A stretch of DNA of 64,000 bases from Taklimakanibacter deserti. Its GTDB lineage: Bacteria > Pseudomonadota > Alphaproteobacteria > Rhizobiales > Aestuariivirgaceae. Location of the stretch: NCBI GenBank assembly GCA_003574785.1, contig QORU01000018.1:84254-148253 (forward strand). The letters are read 5' to 3'. This document shows positions 11,246 through 19,898 of this stretch, one piece after another; positions within the stretch are counted from its first letter, which is position 1; every line of letters begins with the position of its first letter. The notes below the pieces were generated by a model. That model was not told where the DNA came from, ran no database searches, and saw only the letters and a list, made by a program, of their open reading frames with translations. The position numbers and the translations under genes are program-made.

Positions 11246-12039
11246 TGACCACCATCCTCGACAAGATCGCCGCCTATAAGCGCGAGGAAGTCGCCAAGGC
11301 GAAAACCGAGATCGCCGAGCGCGAGCTCGACGTCATGGCGCTCGATGCCCCGCCGGTGAGGAGTTTCGCGCGCGCGCTCGAGGCGAAGATCGCGCAAGGC
11401 CAATGGGCGCTCATCGCCGAGATCAAGAAGGCGAGCCCCTCCAAGGGGCTGATCCGGCCGGACTTCAATCCGCCGCAGCTCGCCATGGCCTATGAGGACG
11501 GAGGTGCGGCCTGCCTCTCCGTCCTCACCGACACGCCCTCCTTCCAGGGCGCGCCCGAATATCTGGGCGCGGCGCGGGCGGTGACGGCGCTTCCGGCGCT
11601 CCGCAAGGACTTCATGCTCGATCCCTATCAGGTGGCGGAAACGCGCGCCTGGGGCGGCGACTGCATCCTCCTCATCATGGCGATGATCGACGATACGCTC
11701 GCCTGCGAGCTCGAAGCGGCGGCGCTCGACTGGGGCATGGATGTGCTGGCCGAGGTTCATGATGAGAAGGAGCTCGAGCGGGCCTTAAAACTCTCGACCC
11801 GCCTCATCGGCATCAACAACCGCGACCTGCGCAGCTTCGAGACGAAACTCGAGACCACCGAACGTCTTGCTCCCCTGGTTCCGGCCGACCGGCTGATCGT
11901 CGGCGAGAGCGGGCTCTTCACCGCGGCCGACCTGGCGCGGCTTTCCAAGGTCGGCGTCGACGCCTTCCTCATCGGCGAAAGCCTGATGCGGCAGGCCGAT
12001 GTCGCGGCCGCGACCCGTGCTATCCTGGCCAAGCCATGA
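11245..12039 (+). CDS. trpC: Indole-3-glycerol phosphate synthase
   Basis: The 264-residue TIM-barrel enzyme closes the indole ring in tryptophan synthesis. Landmarks are [13 protein letters not shown] with the catalytic Lys, [13 protein letters not shown], the [13 protein letters not shown] strand and VGESG near the end. The trpF and trpBA genes are not in the window. It ends in a 4-bp overlap with moaC, so tryptophan and molybdopterin genes are physically and probably translationally linked here, a layout common in Hyphomicrobiales. Confidence 0.97.
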   Translation: MTTILDKIAAYKREEVAKAKTEIAERELDVMALDAPPVRSFARALEAKIAQGQWALIAEIKKASPSKGLIRPDFNPPQLAMAYEDGGAACLSVLTDTPSFQGAPEYLGAARAVTALPALRKDFMLDPYQVAETRAWGGDCILLIMAMIDDTLACELEAAALDWGMDVLAEVHDEKELERALKLSTRLIGINNRDLRSFETKLETTERLAPLVPADRLIVGESGLFTAADLARLSKVGVDAFLIGESLMRQADVAAATRAILAKP

Positions 12040-12512
12040 GCAAGCTCACCCATCTCGACGATCAGGGCCGTGCCCGCATGGTCGATGTTTCGGCCAAGGA
12101 CGTGACCCTGCGCCAGGCGACAGCGCGTGGACGTGTCACCATGAGGTCCGAGACGCTCGCGATGATCGCCGAAGGCCGCGCCAAGAAAGGCGATGTGATG
12201 GCGGCGGCGCGCATTGCGGGCATCATGGCGGCGAAGAAGACGCATGAGCTCATCCCCCTCTGCCATCCCCTGGCCATCTCCGGCGTCACGGTCGATTTCA
12301 CCACCGACACAGGGGCGAATGCGATCGAGGTTTCGGCGACGGTCAAGGTCGAGGGCAAAACCGGTGTCGAGATGGAAGCCTTGACCGCCGTCGCGGTCGC
12401 CTGCCTCACCATCTATGACATGTGCAAGTCGGCCGATCGCGCCATGCGCATCGGCGACATCAGGCTCAGCGAGAAATCCGGCGGCAAGTCCGGTCATTAT
12501 TCCGGGGACTGA
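12036..12512 (+). CDS. moaC: Cyclic pyranopterin monophosphate synthase MoaC
   Basis: The 158-residue protein catalyses the second half of cyclic pyranopterin monophosphate formation in molybdenum cofactor synthesis. Family motifs include the LIPLCHPL segment, [15 protein letters not shown] and the [11 protein letters not shown] segment near the C-terminus, with the conserved Lys and Asp residues of the active site visible. MoaA is not in the window. The ATG overlaps the trpC stop, and only 3 bp separate it from moeA. Confidence 0.97.
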   Translation: MSKLTHLDDQGRARMVDVSAKDVTLRQATARGRVTMRSETLAMIAEGRAKKGDVMAAARIAGIMAAKKTHELIPLCHPLAISGVTVDFTTDTGANAIEVSATVKVEGKTGVEMEALTAVAVACLTIYDMCKSADRAMRIGDIRLSEKSGGKSGHYSGD

Positions 12513-12515
12513 GCG

Positions 12516-13721
12516 ATGGCGCTGATGCCGGTCGAAGAGGCGAAGGCGCGCGTCCTCAAGGGCGCCAGGGCGCTGCCGCGCGAGAGCGTGCCGTTGCATC
12601 ACTGCGCCGCGCGCGTGCTCGCCGCCGACGTCAAGGCCAGGCGCGACCAGCCGCCTTTCCCGGCATCCGCCATGGACGGCTATGCGGTGCGCTTTGCCGA
12701 TGTCGAGAAGGCTCCGGCGAGGCTCAGGATCATCGGCACGGCCCCCGCCGGGCACGGTTTTAAGGGAACGGTCGGCCCTGGCCAGGCGGTGCGCATCTTC
12801 ACGGGCGCCCCCGTTCCCAAAGGCGCCGATACGGTCGTCATCCAGGAAAACGCCGAGGCCTCCGACGGCCAGGTGAGCGTCACCGTGCCGGCGCAGCGTC
12901 TGGGCCAGCATATCCGGCGCCAGGCACTGGACTTCGCCAGGGGCCAGAGCCTTCTGCGCCAGGGGACCTTGCTCGGCGCCCGGGAGATCGGTCTTGCCGC
13001 GGCGATGAACTGGCCGGCCCTTCCGGTCACCCGGCGCCCCAGGGTCGCTATTTTCACCACGGGCGACGAGCTGGTCGCCCCTGGCCGCACACCCAAGGCC
13101 GACCAGATCGTTTCCTCGAACAGTTTCGCGCTCGCGGCCTTTGTGCGCCGCTATGGCGGCGAGCCGGTCGACCTCGGCATCATCCCGGACAAGCTTAACG
13201 CCATTTCCCGGGCCATCCGGAAGGCTTCCGGGGCGGATATCCTTCTAACGACCGGTGGCGCCTCGGTCGGCGATCACGACTTTGTCCAGGCTGCCCTCAA
13301 GGTAGCCGGTATCAAGCTCGATTTTTGGAAAATCGCGCTCCGGCCTGGAAAACCCCTCATGTTCGCCCGCAACGGCCAGAGGCGGATTCTCGGCCTTCCG
13401 GGAAATCCCGTCTCCGCGCTCGTCTGTGCGCGGATTTTCCTCAAACCTCTGATTTTCGCGTTGCTCGGTCGTCCGGCCCCTGACGATGTCATCAAGGCCC
13501 GGCTCGGCTCGCCCTTGCCGGCGAACGACCTAAGACAGGATTATCTTCGGGCAGAGGTGAGCCGCGGCGCCGATGGCAGCTATTGGGCCGCCCCCTTCCG
13601 GGTCCAGGATTCTTCGATGCAGCGCGCTTTGACCGAAGCCCAGGGCCTCATCGTCCGTCCGCCGCATGCGCCGGAAGCCCGCGAGGGCGACCTGGTCGAC
13701 CTCATTTTGATGGATTTTTGA
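12516..13721 (+). CDS. moeA: Molybdopterin molybdotransferase MoeA
   Basis: The 401-residue enzyme inserts molybdate into adenylylated molybdopterin. Visible elements are PPFPASAMDGYAV near the N-terminus, the RIFTGAPVPKGADTVV segment, the MoCF-biosynthesis domain with TTGDELV, the conserved TTGGASVGDHDF, and ALRPGKPLMF with the LPGNPVSALV loop. The C-terminal beta-barrel domain (about residues 325-400) is complete. It directly follows moaC and is the last gene of the coupled trp-moa run; lexA begins 114 bp later with its own promoter region. Confidence 0.96.
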   Translation: MALMPVEEAKARVLKGARALPRESVPLHHCAARVLAADVKARRDQPPFPASAMDGYAVRFADVEKAPARLRIIGTAPAGHGFKGTVGPGQAVRIFTGAPVPKGADTVVIQENAEASDGQVSVTVPAQRLGQHIRRQALDFARGQSLLRQGTLLGAREIGLAAAMNWPALPVTRRPRVAIFTTGDELVAPGRTPKADQIVSSNSFALAAFVRRYGGEPVDLGIIPDKLNAISRAIRKASGADILLTTGGASVGDHDFVQAALKVAGIKLDFWKIALRPGKPLMFARNGQRRILGLPGNPVSALVCARIFLKPLIFALLGRPAPDDVIKARLGSPLPANDLRQDYLRAEVSRGADGSYWAAPFRVQDSSMQRALTEAQGLIVRPPHAPEAREGDLVDLILMDF

Positions 13722-13745
13722 ACGTCCGCCCAATTTAGGCTTGCT

Positions 13746-13760
13746 GAACCAAACGGGAAC
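13746..13760 (+). promoter_or_regulatory. LexA (SOS) box 1 upstream of lexA
   Basis: GAAC-CAAACGG-GAAC is an exact match to the alphaproteobacterial LexA operator, a direct repeat with 7-bp spacing (GTTC-N7-GTTC on the other strand). It lies 76 bp before the lexA start and implies self-repression that is relieved after DNA damage. Confidence 0.85.
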
Positions 13761-13770
13761 GGTTATTTTC

Positions 13771-13785
13771 GTTTTGTATTTGTTC
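13771..13785 (-). promoter_or_regulatory. Imperfect third LexA-like box
   Basis: GTTT-TGTATTT-GTTC matches the GTTC-N7-GTTC operator at 7 of 8 fixed positions. It lies midway between the two perfect boxes and in an AT-rich stretch where a promoter would be expected. With one mismatch it may be chance, or a weaker site. Confidence 0.35.
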
Positions 13786-13810
13786 CGATTCTCGCTCAAC
13801 GACTTCCCCG

Positions 13811-13825
13811 GAACGTTCTTTGAAC
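13811..13825 (+). promoter_or_regulatory. LexA (SOS) box 2 upstream of lexA
   Basis: GAAC-GTTCTTT-GAAC is a second exact LexA operator that ends 10 bp before the lexA start codon, where bound repressor would block transcription or early elongation. It also covers the likely ribosome site area, which otherwise lacks a strong purine-rich motif. Confidence 0.85.
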
Positions 13826-13835
13826 AGGTCACGCC

Positions 13836-14543
13836 ATGCTGACGCGCAAACAACTCGAACTGCTTCTCTTCATCAATGAACGCCTCAAGGAAGACGGAGT
13901 CTCCCCCTCTTTCGAGGAGATGAAGGACGCGCTCAATCTCCAGTCCAAGTCCGGCATCCACCGCCTGATCCTGGCTCTCGAAGAGCGCGGCTTCCTCAGG
14001 CGCATGCCCAACCGGGCGCGCGCGCTCGAAGTCATGAAGCTGCCCGATGCGCACAGTCCGAGCCTCTCGACCTCCAAGCGCTCGGGCTTCAGCCCGAATG
14101 TCATCGAAGGCAATCTCGGCAAGGTGAAGCCCATTCCGCATGCGGGCTCGGGCACGCCCAGGGCCGCGGTCGTGCCGGTCATGGGACGGATCGCCGCCGG
14201 CGTGCCGATCTCGGCCATCCAGGACCATTCGCACAATATCACGGTGCCGCCTGAGATGCTGGGCGCGGGCGAGCATTTCGCCCTCGAGGTCAAAGGCGAT
14301 TCGATGATCAATGCCGGCATCTTCGACGGCGACACGGTGCTCATCCGCAAGGGCGACACCGCCACCAATGGCGATATCGTCGTGGCCCTCGTCGACAATG
14401 AGGAAGCGACGCTCAAGCGCATCCGCAAGAAGGGCGACTCGATCGCCCTCGAAGCCGCCAACCCCGCCTACGAGACCCGCATCTTCGGACCCGACCGGGT
14501 CAATGTGCAGGGCCGCCTCGTCGGGCTGATCCGGAAATATTGA
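13836..14543 (+). CDS. lexA: SOS repressor LexA
   Basis: The 235-residue repressor has an N-terminal winged helix ([17 protein letters not shown], then [21 protein letters not shown]) and a C-terminal S24 self-cleavage domain. The scissile Ala-Gly bond is A121-G122 (RIAAGVP), the nucleophile is S156 (KGDSM) and the general base is K194 (ATLKRI). Cleavage stimulated by RecA filaments derepresses the SOS genes. Length and the linker are typical for alphaproteobacteria. Two perfect operator boxes upstream show self-regulation, and a strong intrinsic terminator follows 30 bp after the stop. Confidence 0.97.
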   Translation: MLTRKQLELLLFINERLKEDGVSPSFEEMKDALNLQSKSGIHRLILALEERGFLRRMPNRARALEVMKLPDAHSPSLSTSKRSGFSPNVIEGNLGKVKPIPHAGSGTPRAAVVPVMGRIAAGVPISAIQDHSHNITVPPEMLGAGEHFALEVKGDSMINAGIFDGDTVLIRKGDTATNGDIVVALVDNEEATLKRIRKKGDSIALEAANPAYETRIFGPDRVNVQGRLVGLIRKY

Positions 14544-14573
14544 GATATCCTCCGCTGACGCGGATGAAATGAG

Positions 14574-14608
14574 AGAGCCGGGCTTGCGTATCAAGCCCGG
14601 CTCTTTTT
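14574..14608 (+). terminator. Intrinsic terminator of lexA
   Basis: A perfect 13-bp stem (AGAGCCGGGCTTG / CAAGCCCGGCTCT) with a 5-nt loop is followed directly by a T-run. Position after the lexA stop and before the unrelated deacetylase gene supports a rho-independent terminator. Confidence 0.9.
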
Positions 14609-14687
14609 GTTTGGTCGCCCTTCTTCGCCGGTATTACATTGCGTCAGGCCGAATTATCGAGATGGCCGAAGCCGAGGGTCCGATTCC

Positions 14688-15560
14688 ATGAAAATGGCCT
14701 TTACGCTTGACGACTTGCCGCTCTGGCCGATGTCCTATCCGCCTGCAGGCTATACCGTTGCTGGGATGGTGGACGCCATCATCATGGCGCTCGATCGCCA
14801 CAAGATCCGAGGTGTCTATGCTTTCGCGAATTCCTGGTCGCTCCTCAAGCATCCGGAGTTCAAGACGATCATCGAAAGCTGGACCGCCGCGGGCCATCAC
14901 GTGGCAAATCACACCCACAGCCATATCGAGTTGAACGACGTCTCCGTGGAGGCCTACATAAAGGATATAGAACTGGGAGAGAGCCATCTTTCTCGGTGGC
15001 TTGCAAAGGCGCCCCAACTCTATTTCAGGCACCCCTTGTGCTATTGGGGCGACACGCGAGAGAAGCGCGATGCCGTGCGCTCCCATCTTTCGGATCGCGG
15101 ATACCGAACCGTCGACGTCACAAGCTGGCTTTATGAGTGGCGATGGAATCGCGCTTATAGAAATTGCCTCGAGCGCAACGATGACGAAGGCCGGACTTCT
15201 CTCGGACAGAGCTTTCTCAAATTTTCGCTGGCGCAGCTAGCCTACGATGACCTCTGCGCGCGCAACTGGTTTGGCCACGACGTCGTCGGCATTACCGTGG
15301 GCCATCCAGTGCCCTTCTTTGCCGACATCGCCGATGAATTCTTCAGCACCCTGATACATGCCGGAGTCGATTTCGTCTCACTGGGCGAGGCCATGAACGA
15401 TGCTACCTACGCCCAGGTGGCGAGCGTGCCAACGGGGAAGTTTCTCGTCCTTCAGCAGAAGCTCGCGGAAGTCGCCGGAAAGCCTTTTGCGATGATAGAG
15501 CCTCACTCACAGGGCTTGTTCGACGAAATTACCGAATTGGGAGTCGGTCAGACCGGATAA
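14688..15560 (+). CDS. Polysaccharide deacetylase family protein (NodB-like)
   Basis: The 290-residue protein has a NodB-type carbohydrate esterase fold. The first motif is FTLDDLP (residues 5-11) with the Asp pair, the second is HTHSH with the two metal-binding His residues, and YFRHPLCYWG corresponds to the third motif. No signal peptide is visible, so it is probably cytoplasmic; the substrate is unknown. I chose ATG 14688 (MKMAFTLDD) since the domain begins at once; the open frame extends upstream into the terminator. It stands alone between lexA and the convergent gatA gene, and its codon use is somewhat more A/T-rich than that of its neighbours. Confidence 0.8.
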   Translation: MKMAFTLDDLPLWPMSYPPAGYTVAGMVDAIIMALDRHKIRGVYAFANSWSLLKHPEFKTIIESWTAAGHHVANHTHSHIELNDVSVEAYIKDIELGESHLSRWLAKAPQLYFRHPLCYWGDTREKRDAVRSHLSDRGYRTVDVTSWLYEWRWNRAYRNCLERNDDEGRTSLGQSFLKFSLAQLAYDDLCARNWFGHDVVGITVGHPVPFFADIADEFFSTLIHAGVDFVSLGEAMNDATYAQVASVPTGKFLVLQQKLAEVAGKPFAMIEPHSQGLFDEITELGVGQTG

Positions 15561-15564
15561 CTCT

Positions 15565-17031
15565 TCACCACCATTTCGGCGCTTCGAACTTGCCCGCGGC
15601 TTCCTCGATGGCGTGACCCACCTGGAAGAGCGTCGCCTCGTCGAAAGGCTTGCCGATGAGCTGAAGGCCGAGCGGCAGACCCTCTTCCGACAGGCCGCCG
15701 GGTACCGAAATCCCAGGCAGGCCCGCCATGTTGACCGTCACGGTGAACACATCGTTCAAATACATCTGCACCGGATCGGTGATCTCGCCCGGGGCGAAAG
15801 CCGGGTTCGGCGTCGCCGGCGTGAGCACGACGTCGACCTTGTCCCATGCCTTGTCGAAATCCTGCTTGATCAGGGTACGGACCTTCTGGGCACGGACATA
15901 ATAGGCGTCGTAATAGCCGGCCGAGAGCACATAAGTGCCGATCATCACGCGCCGCTGCACCTCGCGGCCGAAACCCGCCGCGCGCGTATTCTCATACATC
16001 GACACGATGTCGTCGCCCGGCACCCGCAGGCCGTAGCGCACGCCGTCGTAGCGCGCCAGATTGGAGGAAGCCTCGGCCGGCGCCACGATGTAATAAGCCG
16101 GCAGCGCGTATTTGGTGTGCGGCAGCGAGATCTCGACGATGTCGGCCCCCTGCTCCTTCAGCCACCTGGCGCCCTTGCCCCACAAGGCATCGATCTCGGG
16201 CGGGGTGCCGTCGACACGATATTCCTTCGGGATTCCGACCCTGAGGCCCTTGATCGGCTTGCCGATGACGGCTTCGTAATCGGGCACCGCATGATCGACC
16301 GAGGTCGTGTCCTTGGGATCGACGCTCGCCATGGATTTGAGCAGGATCGCCGCATCGCGCACGTCGCGCGCGATGGGTCCCGCCTGGTCGAGCGATGAAG
16401 CGAAGGCGACGATGCCCCAGCGCGAGCAGCGGCCATAGGTCGGCTTGATGCCGACGGTGCCGGTGAAGGCGGCGGGCTGGCGGATCGATCCGCCGGTGTC
16501 GGTCGCGGTCGCCGCGGCACAGATATGAGCGGCGACGGCCGTCGCCGAGCCGCCCGACGAGCCGCCCGGCACCAGCGCCGCATTGGAATTGCGGCGGCGC
16601 CAGGGATTGATGACATTGCCGTAATAGCTCGTCTCGTTGGACGAGCCCATGGCGAACTCGTCCATGTTGAGCTTGCCCAGCATGACGGCACCATCGCGCC
16701 ACAGATTGCCGGTGACGGTCGATTCATAGGTCGGCTTGAAACCGTCCAGAATGTGGCTCGCCGCCTGGGTGTGGACTCCCTTGGTGGCGAAGAGATCCTT
16801 GATGCCGAGCGGTATGCCCTCAAGCGCGCCCGCTTCGCCCTTGGCGAGCCGGGCATCGGAGGCTTCCGCCATCGCCCGCGCCTTGTCCGGCGTCTCGACC
16901 ACATAGGCATTGAGGATGCGCGCCTTCTCCATGGCAGCGAGATAGGCATCGGTCAGCTCGCGCGCCGAGAAGGATTTCTTCTTCAGCCCGTCGCGCGCGG
17001 CGGAAATCGTAAGCGAGGTCAGCGAGGTCAT
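15565..17031 (-). CDS. gatA: Asp-tRNA(Asn)/Glu-tRNA(Gln) amidotransferase subunit A
   Basis: The product is the amidase subunit that liberates ammonia from glutamine for GatB to convert misacylated Glu-tRNA(Gln) or Asp-tRNA(Asn). The amidase-signature Ser-cisSer-Lys triad is visible: Lys in GIKDLF, Ser in PGGSSGGSA and Ser in [11 protein letters not shown]. At 488 residues from ATG 17031 the length is normal; a TTG at 17043 would add four residues. The start lies 4 bp after the gatC stop with GAAGGTGG as ribosome site inside gatC. gatB is not in this window. The stop is 4 bp from the stop of the convergent deacetylase gene. Confidence 0.96.
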   Translation of the reverse strand: MTSLTSLTISAARDGLKKKSFSARELTDAYLAAMEKARILNAYVVETPDKARAMAEASDARLAKGEAGALEGIPLGIKDLFATKGVHTQAASHILDGFKPTYESTVTGNLWRDGAVMLGKLNMDEFAMGSSNETSYYGNVINPWRRRNSNAALVPGGSSGGSATAVAAHICAAATATDTGGSIRQPAAFTGTVGIKPTYGRCSRWGIVAFASSLDQAGPIARDVRDAAILLKSMASVDPKDTTSVDHAVPDYEAVIGKPIKGLRVGIPKEYRVDGTPPEIDALWGKGARWLKEQGADIVEISLPHTKYALPAYYIVAPAEASSNLARYDGVRYGLRVPGDDIVSMYENTRAAGFGREVQRRVMIGTYVLSAGYYDAYYVRAQKVRTLIKQDFDKAWDKVDVVLTPATPNPAFAPGEITDPVQMYLNDVFTVTVNMAGLPGISVPGGLSEEGLPLGLQLIGKPFDEATLFQVGHAIEEAAGKFEAPKWW

Positions 17032-17035
17032 TGCG

Positions 17036-17323
17036 TTATTCAACCACCTTCGGGACCATGAAGAACTCGTCCTCGGCCGCGGGGGCGTTCCTGGTTACAT
17101 CCTGGGGATAGTTGCCGTCGGTCACCACGTCCTGGCGCTTCTTCATCTTCATGGCGACGACCGAGGTCAAAGGCTCGACGCCCGCGACGTCGACCTCGTT
17201 CAATTGCTCGATCCAGTGCAGGATGGAATTGAGCTCGCCTTCGAGGCGGGGCACATCCTCCTCGGCAACCTTGATGCGCGCCAAATGCGCGATACGCCGC
17301 ACGGTTTTCTGATCGACCGACAT
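17036..17323 (-). CDS. gatC: Asp-tRNA(Asn)/Glu-tRNA(Gln) amidotransferase subunit C
   Basis: This 95-residue subunit wraps around GatA and GatB and is needed for assembly of the complex. The N-terminal pattern [20 protein letters not shown] and the middle [19 protein letters not shown] match GatC closely; the C-terminus ([11 protein letters not shown]) is the typical end. It immediately precedes gatA in the same transcript. Confidence 0.96.
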   Translation of the reverse strand: MSVDQKTVRRIAHLARIKVAEEDVPRLEGELNSILHWIEQLNEVDVAGVEPLTSVVAMKMKKRQDVVTDGNYPQDVTRNAPAAEDEFFMVPKVVE

Positions 17324-17366
17324 TTTTCACTTCTTTCCGGAAACAGGGGCGCTCAATAACACCGGC

Positions 17367-18059
17367 TCAACGGGGGAGCAACGGGCTCTTCTGCCGCCCC
17401 TCGCCGTCGAAATTCTCGTCCCGGAGCCAGGCCTGGAACCTCGCCGCCATGGAAGGCCATTCCTTGTCGATCATCGCATACCAGGCGGTGTCCCGGTTCC
17501 GGCCCTTGACGATCAGATGCTGGCGGAAGATGCCCTCATAAATGAAGCCGAAGCGCTCGGCCGCCTTGCGGGACGGGGCATTGAGCGCATGGCATTTCCA
17601 TTCGAGCCGGCGCACCCCCAGATCGTCGAAGCAGTGGCGCATCATCAGATAGATCGCTTCCGTCGCTTCGCGCGTCTTCTGCAGGCCGGGCGACATCCAG
17701 ATATGGCCGATCTCGATCACGCCATTGGCCTTGTCGAGGCGCATGAAGGCGCCCATGCCGGCGGGCTTCTCGGTGTCGCGGCGGATGAAGGCATAGAACC
17801 ACGGATCGCGGCTCTCCTCCTGCTTGGCGAGCCAGGCCTGGAAGGTCTCGACATCGGCGAAGGGCCCATAGCCCATATAGGTCCATACCGCGCCTTCGGG
17901 GTCGCTCGCGGCGAAAGAAGCGTAAAGATCGCGGCCATGATGCGCCGCCGACACCGGCTCGAGCCTGACCCAGCGGCCGAAAAGCGGGCGCAGATCGGGT
18001 GCGAGTCCCGGGGGCAAGGGATCGACAAGGGGGCCGACGGGTCGCTTTCGGTCTGACAT
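17367..18059 (-). CDS. GNAT family N-acetyltransferase (RimJ/RimL type)
   Basis: The 230-residue protein has the GNAT fold of the ribosomal-protein acetyltransferase class. The sequence GHIWMSPGLQKTREATEAIYLMM covers the acetyl-CoA-binding motif region, followed by RRLEWKCHALNAPSRKAAERFGF and the FRQHLIVKGRNRDTAWYAM segment seen in RimJ/RimL-like enzymes. The acceptor is unknown. It lies 43 bp downstream of gatC's start on the same strand, transcribed toward gatC, and could be the first gene of a gatCA transcript. Confidence 0.88.
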   Translation of the reverse strand: MSDRKRPVGPLVDPLPPGLAPDLRPLFGRWVRLEPVSAAHHGRDLYASFAASDPEGAVWTYMGYGPFADVETFQAWLAKQEESRDPWFYAFIRRDTEKPAGMGAFMRLDKANGVIEIGHIWMSPGLQKTREATEAIYLMMRHCFDDLGVRRLEWKCHALNAPSRKAAERFGFIYEGIFRQHLIVKGRNRDTAWYAMIDKEWPSMAARFQAWLRDENFDGEGRQKSPLLPR

Positions 18060-18123
18060 GGGAGGAGCTTATGTCCGGCTTTGCGCAGAAGCGCAATTCC
18101 CGCATGAACTCTCATTTAACGCC

Positions 18124-19305
18124 CTATTCACCCGCCTCCGCCACGGCAGGCTTGCGCGACCGCGCCGTGGCGAGCAGCACCACGAGCGCCACCAGCGGGA
18201 ACGCCGCGGCGATGATGCCGAGATCCGTGGCCGGCACCGCCGCCAGCGCCCGCCCACCGGCAAAGGAGCCGGCGGCGACGCCGAAATACATGGCCGACAT
18301 GTTGAGCGGCAGCGTCAGATAGGTGACTTCCGGCGACAGCGCCACGATGCGGCTCGCCTGCGCCGGCGGGAACGTCCAGCCGATGATGCCCCACGGGACC
18401 ATGATGACGATCAGCAACGGCCCGGCGATCCCGGAGGGCAGGAGCCGCAGCATCAGCGTGATGATGATGCAGACGATCACGCTGGCGATCAGCGAGAAGA
18501 TGACGACACGCGTCGCCCCGAGCCGGTCGGTAAGTCGCCCGCTGGCATAGTTGCCGATCACCGCGCCAATGCCGAAGGCGAGCAGCAATGCCGGAATCAC
18601 GGTCAGGGAGAGGCCGGCACCGTCGGTCGCAAGCGGCGCCAGGTAGCACAGCACCACGAAGCCGCCGGTGAGATAGAGGAAGGTCACGATCAGCGCCGGC
18701 AGGACGCCCGGTCGCGTGATCGTCAGCACGCGCTCGGCAAGCGTCAGCTTCACTCCGGGCAGGCCGCGCGGCAGCCGCAGCGAGAGCATGGTGGCGCATA
18801 GGAGCGCGACAAGGCCTACGAACAGGAAGGTGGCGCGCCAGCCGGCGAGATTGCCGATCAGCGAGCCGATCGGCGCGCCGAGCGCCACGGCCAATGTCGT
18901 GCCACCGATGACGGTGGCGACCGCCCTCGCCCGATGCTCGACGCCCGCGAGCATGACGGCCGTGGCCTGCGCCGTCGACGCGTAAAGGCCCGCCGCGGCG
19001 CCCATGACGATCTGCGCGGCGGTGAGCAAAGCAAAGGAATTGCTCGCCGCCGCCGTGATATTGCCGGCAAGGAACAGGATGAGCGCGCCGATAACCACGC
19101 GCTTGCGGTCGGCGGCGCCGCTGAGCGTGGCGAGGATCGGCGTGCCGATCGCATAGGCAAGCGAATAGGCGGTTACCAGGTAACCGGCCTCGGGGATGGA
19201 GATGCCGGCGGAGGCGGAAATCAGCGGCAGCAGTCCCGCGAACACGAAGGCCATGAGGCTCGTCGAGAAAGCTCCGGTCGCCAGCCACAGGAGACGTCCG
19301 TCCAT
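18124..19305 (-). CDS. Major facilitator superfamily transporter (AraJ-like efflux)
   Basis: The 393-residue membrane protein has twelve predicted transmembrane helices. The MFS loop 2-3 motif is seen as LSGAADRKRVVIGAL, and the overall pattern (MDGRLLWLATGAFSTSLMAFVFAGLLP, YLVTAYSLAYAIGTPILATL) is that of the drug or sugar efflux AraJ/YdhP group. ATG 19305 was chosen because the protein begins there with the first helix; the longer frame is upstream regulatory DNA. It is divergent from an ArsR-type regulator, which suggests regulated efflux; the substrate is unknown. Confidence 0.88.
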   Translation of the reverse strand: MDGRLLWLATGAFSTSLMAFVFAGLLPLISASAGISIPEAGYLVTAYSLAYAIGTPILATLSGAADRKRVVIGALILFLAGNITAAASNSFALLTAAQIVMGAAAGLYASTAQATAVMLAGVEHRARAVATVIGGTTLAVALGAPIGSLIGNLAGWRATFLFVGLVALLCATMLSLRLPRGLPGVKLTLAERVLTITRPGVLPALIVTFLYLTGGFVVLCYLAPLATDGAGLSLTVIPALLLAFGIGAVIGNYASGRLTDRLGATRVVIFSLIASVIVCIIITLMLRLLPSGIAGPLLIVIMVPWGIIGWTFPPAQASRIVALSPEVTYLTLPLNMSAMYFGVAAGSFAGGRALAAVPATDLGIIAAAFPLVALVVLLATARSRKPAVAEAGE

Positions 19306-19319
19306 GGCATGAATCCTTT

Positions 19320-19337
19320 GTTCAAAAGTTCTTGAAC
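19320..19337. promoter_or_regulatory. Inverted repeat in the MFS/ArsR divergent promoter
   Basis: GTTCAAAAGTTCTTGAAC contains arms GTTCAA and TTGAAC with a 6-bp centre. It starts 15 bp upstream of the MFS start codon and lies in the 146-bp divergent region. Placement is right for an operator of the adjacent regulator; binding is inferred, not shown. Confidence 0.45.
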
Positions 19338-19451
19338 TATTGGACGATTGAGGGCATCTGTCAATAAGGATGGTCCGCGTCTCCTGCCACCCTTGTGTCA
19401 GGAGGCCCGCCCGCGATTGCACGCCTACGGGAATTGGGTAGACTTTTGGGA

Positions 19452-19844
19452 ATGTCTCTATTTCATCCGGCGACCGATCAGATCGATCTTGCGACCGTGC
19501 TTTCGGTGCTTGGCGATCCGACTCGGCTGGCGATCATCGGCTATCTCGCGCGCAACGAGGGCCTCGAGGTCAACTGCAGCCGCTTCCTCGACCTCGGCTC
19601 CAAAACCAATGTGAGCTATCACCTCGCAAGGCTCAGGGAAGCCGGCGTGACGCGCACGGAGACACGCGGAACCAACCGGTTGATCTCGCTGCGCCGCGCC
19701 GACCTCAATGCGCGCTTCCCGGGGCTGCTCGATTCGATCATTGCCAGTGCGATCAACATTCCCTTCGACATGCGCGAGGTCGCCAAAAGCGAGTTGCGTG
19801 AGCTGGAACGGCAGGGCACCGCCAAGAAGGGACCGGTCGGGTAG
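19452..19844 (+). CDS. ArsR family winged-helix regulator
   Basis: The 130-residue protein has the ArsR fold: LATVLSVLGDPTRLAIIGYLA is the classic first helices, and TNVSYHLARLREAGVTRTETRGTNRLISLRRADL covers the recognition helix and wing. The usual metal-binding Cys pair of ArsR/SmtB (ELCVCD) is absent, so it probably senses something else. ATG 19452 (MSLFHPATDQ) fits the domain better than upstream starts. It is divergent from the MFS pump, and the intergenic palindrome is a likely operator. Confidence 0.86.
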   Translation: MSLFHPATDQIDLATVLSVLGDPTRLAIIGYLARNEGLEVNCSRFLDLGSKTNVSYHLARLREAGVTRTETRGTNRLISLRRADLNARFPGLLDSIIASAINIPFDMREVAKSELRELERQGTAKKGPVG

Positions 19845-19898
19845 CCATGTGCCTTCGGGTTTGCGGTTGAGCGCAGTTCCCGCATAAAGTCCCGTTCA

